Shown in pieces: positions 7,820 through 16,098 of a stretch of DNA of 21,711 bases (positions are counted from its first letter, which is position 1; each line of letters opens with the position of its first letter). The stretch covers positions 1-21,711 of the forward strand of contig JAUWZT010000022.1 of NCBI GenBank assembly GCA_030615145.1. The letters are read 5' to 3'. The notes below the pieces were generated by a model. That model was given only the letters and a program-made list of their open reading frames with translations. It was not told the DNA's origin and did not search any database. This DNA comes from Promethearchaeota archaeon. GTDB taxonomy: Archaea; Asgardarchaeota; Lokiarchaeia; Sigyniarchaeales; SOKP01. The translations under genes and the position numbers were made by a program.

Positions 7820-8737
7820 ATGACAAATAAAAATAAAAAAATAGTTGAGTCCGTACCTAATTATAGCGAAGGTACAGATGGAGATAAAATCGAAAGAATT
7901 GTAGTAGAAATTAAAAACACTCCCGAAACTAACATCGTAGACATTCAATACGACTCTGATTATAACCGAGCCGTAATTACTTTTGTTGGTACTCCAGAAG
8001 CCGTGTTGAAAGCAAATATTGCCGCGGCTAAAAAGGCGATAGAACTAATTGACATGAATAAACACAAAGGTCAGCACCCTCGAATAGGGGCAATTGACGT
8101 AGTTCCATTTATACCAGCTCAAAATATTACAATTGAAGAATGCATAGAATTGTCAAAAAAATTTGCTGAAGAAATGGCAAAAGAAGGCGTTCCAGTATAT
8201 TTATACGAAGATTCGGCAAGCAATCTTGAAAGGAAAAATATTGATAACATAAGAGTCGGAGATTATGAGGGATTAAAAGAAACCATTAAAACTAACCCTG
8301 AAAGGAAACCAGATTATGGCCCTTCAGAATTTCATCCAACGGCAGGTGCAATAATAACGGGAGCAAGATATCCCTTAATTAGCTTTAATATCAACCTTGG
8401 GACTAAAGATGTTAAAATTGCGAAAAAAGTAGCAAAAGCAATTCATTTACGCTCGGGAGGACTTGTAAACGTTAAAGCAATGGGGACCGATTTAAAAACG
8501 AGAGATTGCGTTCAAGTAGGGATTAGTAATATTAATTATAAAAAAACCCCTCTATATCGTCAGATGGAACTCGTACGAATTGAAGCCGCTCGATATGGTG
8601 TACCCATTGTTGGAACAGAATTAATTGGCGTGTTGCCCTTAGGTGCTGTGCTTAATTCTTTAGATTATTATTTACAAATTGAAAATCCTAAAAAACTTGA
8701 GCCAAAACATCTGTTAGAGAATTATTTTGATTTCTAA
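7820..8737 (+). CDS. ftcD: Glutamate formiminotransferase
   Basis: This 305-residue enzyme transfers the formimino group of N-formimino-L-glutamate to tetrahydrofolate, giving glutamate and 5-formimino-THF, the last step of folate-dependent histidine degradation. It has VPNYSEG at 12-18 and GQHPRIGAIDVVPF at 84-97. H86 aligns with catalytic His82 of porcine FTCD. FNINLGTKD, VKAMG and VGTELIGVLPLGA mark the C-terminal subdomain. Only the formiminotransferase part is present; the cyclodeaminase domain fused to it in animals is absent and not seen elsewhere in the window. Its end faces the end of hutI across 14 bases, so it is transcribed apart from hutUHI, although it uses their product. Confidence 0.93.
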   Translation: MTNKNKKIVESVPNYSEGTDGDKIERIVVEIKNTPETNIVDIQYDSDYNRAVITFVGTPEAVLKANIAAAKKAIELIDMNKHKGQHPRIGAIDVVPFIPAQNITIEECIELSKKFAEEMAKEGVPVYLYEDSASNLERKNIDNIRVGDYEGLKETIKTNPERKPDYGPSEFHPTAGAIITGARYPLISFNINLGTKDVKIAKKVAKAIHLRSGGLVNVKAMGTDLKTRDCVQVGISNINYKKTPLYRQMELVRIEAARYGVPIVGTELIGVLPLGAVLNSLDYYLQIENPKKLEPKHLLENYFDF

Positions 8738-8751
8738 ATTTTAAGAGCATA

Positions 8752-10083
8752 TTAATCAAAATCTACAACAATTTTACCATTTTTTATAACTTTTGAAACT
8801 AGATTTACTCCAAATTGGTAGGGAAGAAAATTATGGTTCGGTACATTGAAAATTATTAAGTCTGCTTTCTTGCCTACTTCTATACTTCCAATTTGTTCTT
8901 GTTTTTGAAGTGCACAAGCGGCGTTAATCGTAGCTGCTGTTAGAGCTTCAGCTGGTGAAAGTTTCATGTGATAGCATGCTAAAGCAATTATGATTTGCAT
9001 CGATTCTGTCCAACAATTTGGATTCAGGTCGGTAGCAAGGGCTATTGGAATTCCGTATTCGATGATTTTTCTTGCAGGAGCATAGTCTCTCATCATTAAA
9101 CAAAAGGGCGTCCCCGGTAATAGTGTAGCAATTGTTTGCGCTTTTTTCATTGCTCTCAAACCTTCGTCGTTAGACTTTAGCATATGTCCCGTCTGCACAG
9201 CGTTTAACTCTGCTGCCAATAATGCTCCATTTGTGTCGACAATTTCGTCGATATGAATCTGTGGTTTTAGACCATATTTCATAGCCGCCTTTAATATTTT
9301 TTTGGTCTGAACAACTGAAAAAATCCCCTCTTCACAAAATACGTCGCAAAATTCTGCTAATTCTTCTTGTGCTACTTTTGGAATCATTTCTGAAATAATT
9401 AATTCTACATAATCGTCTGTTTCACCCTCATATTCTGGTGGTACTGCATGAGCGCCTAAAAATGTTGATATTACATCCATGGGATGCTCGAGGTTTAACT
9501 CTTTTGCTGCTAATAACGACTTTATTTCGTTCTCGACATCGAGTCCATATCCAGATTTCGTTTCCATTGTAGTCGTTCCATATTCCATCATCCTATTAAG
9601 AATCTTTTTCCCATTTTGAATTAAGATTTCTAGCGTAGCCTTTCTCGTCGCTTTAACAGTTTTTAATATCCCACCCCCAGACTCTAAAATTTCAATGTAG
9701 GTCTTACCAGCAAGTTTCATTTCAAGTTCATTTTCTCTAAAACCATCGAAGATAATATGAGTATGTGGATCAACAAATCCAGGAGTTACTAAACGATTTG
9801 TAGCGTTAATTATTACTGTTTTTCCGTTAGGAGAAAAGTTAGAAAATAATTCATTAGTCGTTCCTACGAAAACTATAGAATTACCAGATATTGCAACTGC
9901 GCCATCGTGAATGGGTGCCAGCTCTGCCATGTTCTTGCCTCTTCTTGGAACCCCATATTTAGAATCCATGGTTACTAATTCGTTGATGTGAATTATAATC
10001 AAATCTAGTGTGGGTGTTGGAATCTCGTTATCAACATCTTTTCTTTTTATTCTTTTTGGTGATGGAGTAGATCTTACTGTCAT
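8752..10083 (-). CDS. hutI: Imidazolonepropionase
   Basis: This 443-residue amidohydrolase opens 4-imidazolone-5-propionate to N-formiminoglutamate, step three of histidine degradation. The metal site is complete: H107-x-H109 (VDPHTH), H277 (HIDE) and D352 (ATDLNPNC). The family-specific motifs ESGGGI (134-139), ETKSGYGL (174-181) and FLGAHAVPPEY (208-218) are present. Residues 107, 109, 277 and 352 correspond to 80, 82, 249 and 324 of the Bacillus subtilis enzyme, so this protein has about 27 extra, basic N-terminal residues. The long start is supported by the ATGA overlap with the hutH stop codon, typical of translational coupling. It is the last gene of the hutU-hutH-hutI operon. Confidence 0.95.
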   Translation of the reverse strand: MTVRSTPSPKRIKRKDVDNEIPTPTLDLIIIHINELVTMDSKYGVPRRGKNMAELAPIHDGAVAISGNSIVFVGTTNELFSNFSPNGKTVIINATNRLVTPGFVDPHTHIIFDGFRENELEMKLAGKTYIEILESGGGILKTVKATRKATLEILIQNGKKILNRMMEYGTTTMETKSGYGLDVENEIKSLLAAKELNLEHPMDVISTFLGAHAVPPEYEGETDDYVELIISEMIPKVAQEELAEFCDVFCEEGIFSVVQTKKILKAAMKYGLKPQIHIDEIVDTNGALLAAELNAVQTGHMLKSNDEGLRAMKKAQTIATLLPGTPFCLMMRDYAPARKIIEYGIPIALATDLNPNCWTESMQIIIALACYHMKLSPAEALTAATINAACALQKQEQIGSIEVGKKADLIIFNVPNHNFLPYQFGVNLVSKVIKNGKIVVDFD

Positions 10084-11597
10084 TTTACTTCGTTTGCAAT
10101 TTTGATTAATTCTTCACTTTTTATAATTTCCAAAGCAATTTCAATGTATTCTGAAAGAACTACATCTTCGTTAATATGAGGGATATTTTGACGAATAAAG
10201 GCATGGCATACTTCTAAAATTGCACTAGATTTTAACGGTCTTCTAAAATCAAACGCTTGAGCGGCACACAAGAGTTCTATTGCTAATATTTTTTCAAGAT
10301 TATAAATAATTCGAAGCGCTTTTCTAGCACTAATCGATCCCATACTAACATGATCTTCTTGTCCCATTGATGTTGGGATACTATCTGCGCTTGCTGGGAA
10401 GCACATTGATTTGTTTTCGCTAGCTAATGCCGCTGAACAATATTGAGTAATCATAAAACCGGAATTTAGACCAGATTCTTGAATTAAATATGGTGGAAGG
10501 CCCCACTTTCCTTCTAAAAGAAGATATGTTCGTCGATCTGAGATATTTCCCAGCTCAGAAGCGGCTAAACTAATATAATCCAGAGGTAAGGCAAGGGGTT
10601 GTCCATGAAAGTTTCCACCGCTGATAGCAGTATCTTTATCAAAAACTATAGGATTATCCGTAACTGAATTTAATTCACATTCCAACTTCTCGTTTAAATG
10701 TGAAAAAGCATCTCTGGAGGCTCCATGAACTTGGGGTATACATCGAATAGAATAAGGATCTTGAACTCGACCACAATCTGCATGTGATTCTACAAATTGA
10801 GAATTCTTCAAAAACTTCCTAATTCTTTTCGCAACAATTTTAGCACCATCATGAGGACGTAAAGCAATTAATCTCTCATCAAAAGGTTGAGGCGATCCTA
10901 AATACCCTTCAAGCGTCATTGCTCCGATAAGATCGGCTTGCTCTAAACAACTAAAAAACTTTTCAGCGACAATAACCCCATGAGCTGTAATGAATTGGGT
11001 TCCATTAATTAACGCCAAACCTTCTTTTGCATGAAGTACAAGCGATTTTAATCCGTTTTGATTTAAAACTTCTATTGCTGGTTTATAGTTTTTACCATCT
11101 TTTGACAGAAAGCCTAAACCAATTAAGGGTAAAAATAAATGAGCTAATGGAGCAAGGTCTCCGGATGCTCCTACCGACCCTTGTTCTGGAACCAACGGAA
11201 TAAAATCGTTGTTGATGTGCCAGATAATTCTTTCAATCAAATTTAAAGAAATCCCTGAGTATCCCATGCTTAACGCGTGGACTTTAAGAATCATCATTAA
11301 TTTTGCAATTTCCTTGGTAATAGGTAAACCAACGCCTACGCTATGGCTCTTAAGTAAATTTGATTGTAATTTACCAACTTCTTCTTTTGATATTCTAGTT
11401 GTACACAAAGACCCAAATCCCGTATTAATACTGTATACTATGACTTCGCCATTTGCAATATCTTGAACAACATTATAGTTTTTTTCTATTTTTATTTTGG
11501 TTTCTTCCGTTAGGACACCATTAATCTGACCTCTAACAATCTTCAGAGCCAAATTAACAGTCAAGTGATCTTGACCGTATTTAAAATCATTTTCCAT
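10080..11597 (-). CDS. hutH: Histidine ammonia-lyase
   Basis: This enzyme removes ammonia from L-histidine to give urocanate. Numbered from the ATG at 11597 it has 505 residues. GSVGASGDLAPLAH carries A144-S145-G146, which cyclise to the MIO electrophile (142-144 in Pseudomonas putida). Y55 in YSINTGFG matches the catalytic Tyr53. Further family motifs are NGTQF, SVTDNP, GGNFHGQPLA and QEDHVSMG, the last containing conserved active-site residues. The histidine-type loop SHSVG favours histidine over phenylalanine or tyrosine. The longest frame starts at TTG 11606, three codons earlier; the ATG is more likely and matches family length. hutU ends 28 bases upstream and hutI overlaps by 4 bases, so the three form one operon. 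Confidence 0.95.
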   Translation of the reverse strand: MENDFKYGQDHLTVNLALKIVRGQINGVLTEETKIKIEKNYNVVQDIANGEVIVYSINTGFGSLCTTRISKEEVGKLQSNLLKSHSVGVGLPITKEIAKLMMILKVHALSMGYSGISLNLIERIIWHINNDFIPLVPEQGSVGASGDLAPLAHLFLPLIGLGFLSKDGKNYKPAIEVLNQNGLKSLVLHAKEGLALINGTQFITAHGVIVAEKFFSCLEQADLIGAMTLEGYLGSPQPFDERLIALRPHDGAKIVAKRIRKFLKNSQFVESHADCGRVQDPYSIRCIPQVHGASRDAFSHLNEKLECELNSVTDNPIVFDKDTAISGGNFHGQPLALPLDYISLAASELGNISDRRTYLLLEGKWGLPPYLIQESGLNSGFMITQYCSAALASENKSMCFPASADSIPTSMGQEDHVSMGSISARKALRIIYNLEKILAIELLCAAQAFDFRRPLKSSAILEVCHAFIRQNIPHINEDVVLSEYIEIALEIIKSEELIKIANEVK

Positions 11598-11625
11598 GTT
11601 AACCAAACCAAATAGGACTCTTACT

Positions 11626-13641
11626 TTATTTATACTTTTTTAAATACTCATTAATAACATCATTTAATAAATCATCTTTTACCAAAAAAGGTAAGGTGAT
11701 GTGCCCTCTATCTTGATTCTTAAGATTCCAAGCATAAGCTGTTGTTAAGGCATTTTCATTTCTAGCCCAAGCTCTCCTAGCGACACCACAGTTTACATCC
11801 CACTCAATTGCAGAGCGAATTATGTTATTTACTCGTTCTGAACCGTCTAACACTAGACCAAAACCACCGTTAATTGCTTTTCCAGTGCCAACGCCCCCTC
11901 CATTCGATAGTACACACATAGTCATTCCTCTTGCTATATTACCTGCCCAACTGTGATGAGCCATGTCAGACATAACATTACTGCCATCTTTTATATTTGA
12001 TGTCTCTCTAAAAGGACTATCAGTCCCAGAAACATCGTGATGGTCCCGTCCTAACATAATCGCTCCAATATCTCTATTTTTAACCATTTCATTGAATTTT
12101 AAAGCAATCTTTACTCGAGTTTCCATATCGGCATATAATATACGAGCTTGAGAACCAACTACTAAGTTGTTCTTTTCGGCATTCTTTATCCAATACCAAT
12201 TATCTCTATCTTGTGAGCTCCGATTTGGATCGATGGAAGAAATTGCAACTTGATCGGTTTTTATTAAATCTGAATGTTTTAAGCTTAGGCACACCCATCG
12301 GAAAGGTCCATATCCATAATCAAAACATATTGGGCCCATTATATGTTCTACATAAGAGGGAAATATGAAACCATTTTTTGGATCGCCATTAATTGCAATA
12401 TCCTGAGCTCCAGCGTCGTAAATTGCTTTTAGAAACGAATTTCCATAGTCCCAGAATATAGTACCTCTACTAACCATAATTTTGATGAGGTTATATTGTT
12501 CCCTTAAAGATTCGTCAACTAACCTTTCAAATTTCTCTCTATCAGATTTTAATAACGCCCTACCTTCCTCGAAACTTAAACCAACGGGGGTATATCCTCC
12601 TTCATAAGGTGCGTGACAAGAAGTTTGGTCTGATGCAAGCTCCACTTTAATATTGTTGTCTACTACATATTTCCAGATATCAATAATGTTACCATGATAC
12701 GCAATTGAAATTGATTCTTTCTTTTTTCTATATTCTTCAACCCAACTAAAAATTTCTTCAAGATTGCTCGAAATTTTGCTAACCCATCCTTGCTCATAGC
12801 GAGTTTTAATTCGAGAATCGTCAACTTCAGCGATAACCCCTATACCACCAGCAATTTCAGTTGCTTTCCCCTGAGCTCCACTCATCCCTCCTAATCCAGA
12901 AGTTAAATAGAGAACTCCTTTAAGACCTTCACTAGCAGGTATTTTTAAATAAAGCCTACCCGCATTTAGCAGTGTGATGTAAGTTCCATGAACAATCCCT
13001 TGAGGACCTATATACATCCATCCTCCCGCAGTCATTTGACCGTAATTTGCCACACCTAAAGCTGAAACTCGTTTGAATTCTTCGGGTGTATCAAACATAC
13101 CAACCATCAAACCATTCGTCATAATTACTCTCGGAGCTTCTCTTTTACTGGGAAACAAGCCAAGAGGATGACCTGACATAACCACAAGGGTTTGTTCTTC
13201 ATTTATTACTTCGAGATATTTTTTAATTAATCGGTACTGCATCCAATTTTGGCAGACTTGCCCACTTTCGCCATATGTAACGAGTTCATATGGATAAAGG
13301 GCTATATTAAAATCTAAATTATTATCAATCATTAATTGTATCGCACGAGCTTCTAAAATACCCTTGTACTCATCAACAGGTTTAGCCTTAATTTCTCCTT
13401 CTGGACGATACCGATGACCATAAATTCTTCCACTCGTGGTTAACTCATTTAAAAATTCTGTTGCTAGAATTTCGTGCAATTTTTTAGGTATATATCGCAA
13501 AGCATTTTTTAACGCAATCATAGTCTCATCACGATTCAAGTCATAACCACGATTAGGCGCCCTTCGGATATCCTCTTTAATGACGGGATCTGGAGGTAAT
13601 TCGTCTGATAATTTAATTTTCATGGCGTTTGAAGGATCCAT
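11626..13641 (-). CDS. hutU: Urocanate hydratase, long (animal-like) form
   Basis: This protein hydrates urocanate to imidazolonepropionate using tightly bound NAD+. At 671 residues it is about 110 longer than the Pseudomonas and Bacillus enzymes and close to animal UROC1 (about 676). Urocanase motifs are clear: TAGGWMYIGPQGIVHGT (204-220), SGLGGMSGAQGKA (248-260), SDQTSCHAPYEGGY (337-350), GPFRWVC (445-451), GRDHHDVSGTDSPFRETSN (531-549) and NGGGVGTGKAINGGFGLVLDG (580-600). The classical signature around the reactive cysteine (GLPARICW in the short form) reads VVGSQARILYAD here (494-505), as I recall for UROC1. It is first in the operon. A second ATG at 13623 lies 28 bases from the TATA box and may be the true, leaderless start. 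Confidence 0.95.
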   Translation of the reverse strand: MDPSNAMKIKLSDELPPDPVIKEDIRRAPNRGYDLNRDETMIALKNALRYIPKKLHEILATEFLNELTTSGRIYGHRYRPEGEIKAKPVDEYKGILEARAIQLMIDNNLDFNIALYPYELVTYGESGQVCQNWMQYRLIKKYLEVINEEQTLVVMSGHPLGLFPSKREAPRVIMTNGLMVGMFDTPEEFKRVSALGVANYGQMTAGGWMYIGPQGIVHGTYITLLNAGRLYLKIPASEGLKGVLYLTSGLGGMSGAQGKATEIAGGIGVIAEVDDSRIKTRYEQGWVSKISSNLEEIFSWVEEYRKKKESISIAYHGNIIDIWKYVVDNNIKVELASDQTSCHAPYEGGYTPVGLSFEEGRALLKSDREKFERLVDESLREQYNLIKIMVSRGTIFWDYGNSFLKAIYDAGAQDIAINGDPKNGFIFPSYVEHIMGPICFDYGYGPFRWVCLSLKHSDLIKTDQVAISSIDPNRSSQDRDNWYWIKNAEKNNLVVGSQARILYADMETRVKIALKFNEMVKNRDIGAIMLGRDHHDVSGTDSPFRETSNIKDGSNVMSDMAHHSWAGNIARGMTMCVLSNGGGVGTGKAINGGFGLVLDGSERVNNIIRSAIEWDVNCGVARRAWARNENALTTAYAWNLKNQDRGHITLPFLVKDDLLNDVINEYLKKYK

Positions 13642-13646
13642 AATTT

Positions 13647-13661
13647 GTATATATTTTTTAA
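13647..13661 (-). promoter_or_regulatory. Promoter of the hutUHI operon
   Basis: Read on the minus strand, a TTTAAAAA stretch leads into AATATATAC. The TATA centre (about 13651) is only 10 bases from the ATG at 13641 but 28 from the ATG at 13623, which predicts a leaderless mRNA beginning at the second ATG. The core matches the alba TATA box. Confidence 0.45.
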
Positions 13662-13778
13662 AGTAAATGAATCATACCACTAAAAAATGTTTCAAATGGA
13701 AAAAATATCGAAGATATTACAAAAATAATATGTTCTTGAAGAATTAGCAATAATGAGGAGATAAAGGCAAAAGATAAA

Positions 13779-13820
13779 ATGAAGGGAACTATTTTCGTAT
13801 TAAAAAAGACTTACAAATAA
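13779..13820 (+). other. 13-residue open frame resembling the start of the ywbE gene
   Basis: ATG at 13779 opens MKGTIFVLKKTYK and stops at TAA 13818-13820. Its first 12 bases match the first 12 of the next gene except for two positions (ATGAAGGGAACT against TTGAAGGGAACA), and FVLKK recalls IVLKK inside that protein. It may be a remnant of a partial duplication, an upstream regulatory frame, or chance. GAGGAG at 13755-13760 lies 18 bases ahead, too far for a normal ribosome-binding site. Confidence 0.2.
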
Positions 13821-13834
13821 CTTGAGCAATTAAA

Positions 13835-14032
13835 TTGAAGGGAACAAAGCGAGCAGGCATCAAATCAGGCATGCGAGTTTTAATCGTTTTAAAGAAAGAT
13901 CAGCGATCTGGTAAGTTAACCGAGGGCATAGTCAAAGATGTGCTTACAAATTCTCCTAATCACCATTATGGGATTAAAGTTCGGTTGAGGAGCGGTGAGA
14001 TTGGGCGAGTAAAAAAAATAGTTAGCTTTTAA
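13835..14032 (+). CDS. YwbE family small protein (DUF2196)
   Basis: This 65-residue basic protein matches the YwbE family along its length: an N-terminal I-x2-G-x-R-V segment, then IVLKKDQRSGKLTEGIVKDV at about 17-36, and a C-terminal half with HYGIKVRL and GRVKKI. The pattern suggests a small KOW/SH3-like beta-barrel. The family's function is unknown; its basic charge and fold would suit nucleic-acid binding, which is inference. The start must be TTG 13835, or ATT 13829, because an in-frame TGA lies at 13823-13825 and the next ATG (13871) would remove conserved residues. No Shine-Dalgarno sequence is seen. It is a single gene between hutU and the AOR gene, on the opposite strand to both. Confidence 0.85.
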   Translation: MKGTKRAGIKSGMRVLIVLKKDQRSGKLTEGIVKDVLTNSPNHHYGIKVRLRSGEIGRVKKIVSF

Positions 14033-14073
14033 CATAATAATTGTAGAATAGAATGGATATTTGAAAATAAAAT

Positions 14074-14081
14074 AAAAAAAA
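14074..14081 (-). terminator. T8 terminator after AOR gene
   Basis: A run of eight T on the minus strand starts five bases after the AOR stop codon, followed by further short T runs (TTTTATTTT) to about 14064. Confidence 0.5.
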
Positions 14082-14085
14082 GTGT

Positions 14086-15924
14086 TTAAAGATTATCTAG
14101 TCCTAATTTTTCTAGCTTATCTTGTTTTGGATAACCAGTTTTAGAATCAAATGTTCTATATTTATAATAGGCTTCTTTTAATTGTTCAAAATTAGGAGTC
14201 TTACCTGCAGAACCTCCTTCATTTACGGGATTGAGAACGATTTTAGGTAATCTATCATCTGCGGGAGTAATTCCCATTTTTAAATTAAATAAACGCTTCA
14301 CCATGTATATACGTTCTCCCAATATTTTGAAGTCCTCCATAGTTAAGTTTAATCCTGCAGCTTTAGTTACCATATCGAGAATCATCGCGGGAGGTTGATT
14401 AGCAAACGAACACACTATTAATGAACTATATATCGCACGATAATTTTGAATGCGAGCACAGTATTCTGCCATTGCTGCATCATCTTGATACCAATCTACA
14501 TTTGATTTAATTCCAAAGTCGTCAAGGGGTATTCCTAATAGAACATAATAGGGATCACATGATGTATGGCATGGACCTCGAGGAGTTGCCAAGGCATAAC
14601 TAACAGCCATTCCAAACATTCTCCGCAAATCATGGTATGGTATTTCCATACCATAAACTGTAGCAATCTCATCTTGAGGAATGTTAAATTTTTGTCCAAC
14701 TTTATCTGAACCTTCAGCCATTACATCTCCAATACCCTGTTTAAACGCAATCATTTTAATTAATTCAAGAGCAGGAGTAATTTCGCCCCATTTTGGGTCT
14801 AATCCATTAATATCATCAGAATTTATTTTTCCGTTATTAAATAGATAATAGATAAATGCTATTGTACTACTGCCGCTAATTGTATCTATTCCGTAATCGT
14901 TGCATAAATAATTCGCTTTCTGGATTGCTTCGAGATTATCGTTTAAAAGCATAGAACCAAATCCTGCCACGGTTTCATATTCAGCTGCTTCAATCTCATT
15001 ATCAGTTTTATATTCACCCTCTTTAATCACTGCCCTCTTAGCGCAACCAATAGGGCATGAAAAACAGGGAAAACTTCCCGAAAAAACTTTTTCAAAAGCA
15101 GTAGCACCTGAAATATTGAAAGCAGCCTCCCATGTCCCCAAAGTCCAATATTTTATTGGTAATTCACCTGATGCATTGTACATATCAACAACTCCAGATG
15201 TACCAAGACTTCCCATCATTTGTGTCGCAAACGAAGACATCAGATTATCAGTTGCTGCTTTAACTGCTTCCTTAAATTCCTCTGGTTCTGCAGTTTCATA
15301 CTTTCTCTTTGCTCCTCTAACTGTTATTGCTTTCAATTTTTTTGAGCCCATTACGGCACCCATACCTGTTCTTCCCGCAGCTTTTTCCTCTGACCCAATA
15401 ATCGCGAATTTTACAAGATTTTCGCCAGCTTGTCCTATACACGCAACTCGCGTTAGTTGTGACCCTGATTTTTCCTTTAATACTCTCGAAGTTTCAAATA
15501 TTCCCTTCCCCCATAATGTAGAAGCATCTTTAATCTCCGCTCCATTTTCGTTTATTTCTAAATAGACAGGGTTTTCAGAGGCTCCTTTAATAATTATTCC
15601 GTCGAAACCTGTTTTTCTTAATTCTGGACCAAAGAAACCACCACAATTAGATTCGCCCCAAATTCCTGTTAGTGGCGATTTAGCACAGGCAACGAACCTT
15701 CCGCTAGTAGGAACATTAGACCCACAAAAAAGTCCTGTCATAAACATTAATATATTATCCGGCGAAAGTGGGTCAGTTTCTTTGTCAATCTTGTCGTATA
15801 AGTATCTACACGCATATCCAGCGCCTCCGAGAAATTTCTCTGCGATAAAATCGTCAATCAATTCTTCACTAATCTCTTTGCTGCTTAAATTAACTACTAA
15901 AAGTTTTCCAACAAAACCTTTCAT
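14086..15924 (-). CDS. aor: Aldehyde:ferredoxin oxidoreductase (tungstopterin)
   Basis: This 612-residue member of the AOR family oxidises aldehydes to carboxylic acids with ferredoxin as acceptor, in the cytosol. Domain 1 holds the bis-pterin motifs: FLGGAGYACRYLY (31-43), CAKSPLTGIWGESNCGG (80-96) and GRTGMGAVMGSKKLKAI (184-200). The 4Fe-4S ligands are C287-x2-C290-x3-C294 (PCFSCPIGC) and probably C505. E315/E317 and H453 (PCHTS) correspond to the Pyrococcus active-site residues E313 and H448. The first pterin motif is N342-DYGID. The second, DxxGLC in Pyrococcus AOR, reads S500-SLIVC here, a marked deviation. Aldehyde specificity cannot be read. A clear Shine-Dalgarno sequence fixes the start. 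It stands as its own unit, with an LRR gene 174 bases upstream on the same strand. Confidence 0.93.
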   Translation of the reverse strand: MKGFVGKLLVVNLSSKEISEELIDDFIAEKFLGGAGYACRYLYDKIDKETDPLSPDNILMFMTGLFCGSNVPTSGRFVACAKSPLTGIWGESNCGGFFGPELRKTGFDGIIIKGASENPVYLEINENGAEIKDASTLWGKGIFETSRVLKEKSGSQLTRVACIGQAGENLVKFAIIGSEEKAAGRTGMGAVMGSKKLKAITVRGAKRKYETAEPEEFKEAVKAATDNLMSSFATQMMGSLGTSGVVDMYNASGELPIKYWTLGTWEAAFNISGATAFEKVFSGSFPCFSCPIGCAKRAVIKEGEYKTDNEIEAAEYETVAGFGSMLLNDNLEAIQKANYLCNDYGIDTISGSSTIAFIYYLFNNGKINSDDINGLDPKWGEITPALELIKMIAFKQGIGDVMAEGSDKVGQKFNIPQDEIATVYGMEIPYHDLRRMFGMAVSYALATPRGPCHTSCDPYYVLLGIPLDDFGIKSNVDWYQDDAAMAEYCARIQNYRAIYSSLIVCSFANQPPAMILDMVTKAAGLNLTMEDFKILGERIYMVKRLFNLKMGITPADDRLPKIVLNPVNEGGSAGKTPNFEQLKEAYYKYRTFDSKTGYPKQDKLEKLGLDNL

Positions 15925-15932
15925 TTAAATAA

Positions 15933-15939
15933 CACCTTT
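15933..15939 (-). promoter_or_regulatory. Shine-Dalgarno site of the AOR gene
   Basis: AAAGGTG on the minus strand lies eight bases before the ATG at 15924. It pairs with the archaeal 16S rRNA tail and fixes the AOR start. Confidence 0.65.
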
Positions 15940-16081
15940 CAAGTTTTATGTTTAATAATTTTAATTTTAACCGAAGGTATTTCGATTAATTATTTTAATC
16001 TATATACGATTATTAATTCTTTAAATTTTAAATATTCATATTTCATGTTTAAAATTTATAAGAATTCATTTATATTTTCGT

Positions 16082-16087
16082 AAAAAA
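16082..16087 (-). terminator. T6 terminator after the LRR gene
   Basis: Six T on the minus strand begin 12 bases after the LRR stop codon, in an AT-rich stretch. This is weaker evidence than for the longer T runs nearby. Confidence 0.3.
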
Positions 16088-16098
16088 TTGATATTTTT

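Noticed and set aside
15116..15565. 149-residue plus-strand open frame inside AOR
   Set aside because: It lies wholly opposite a well-conserved AOR segment, and its translation is low in recognisable motifs.
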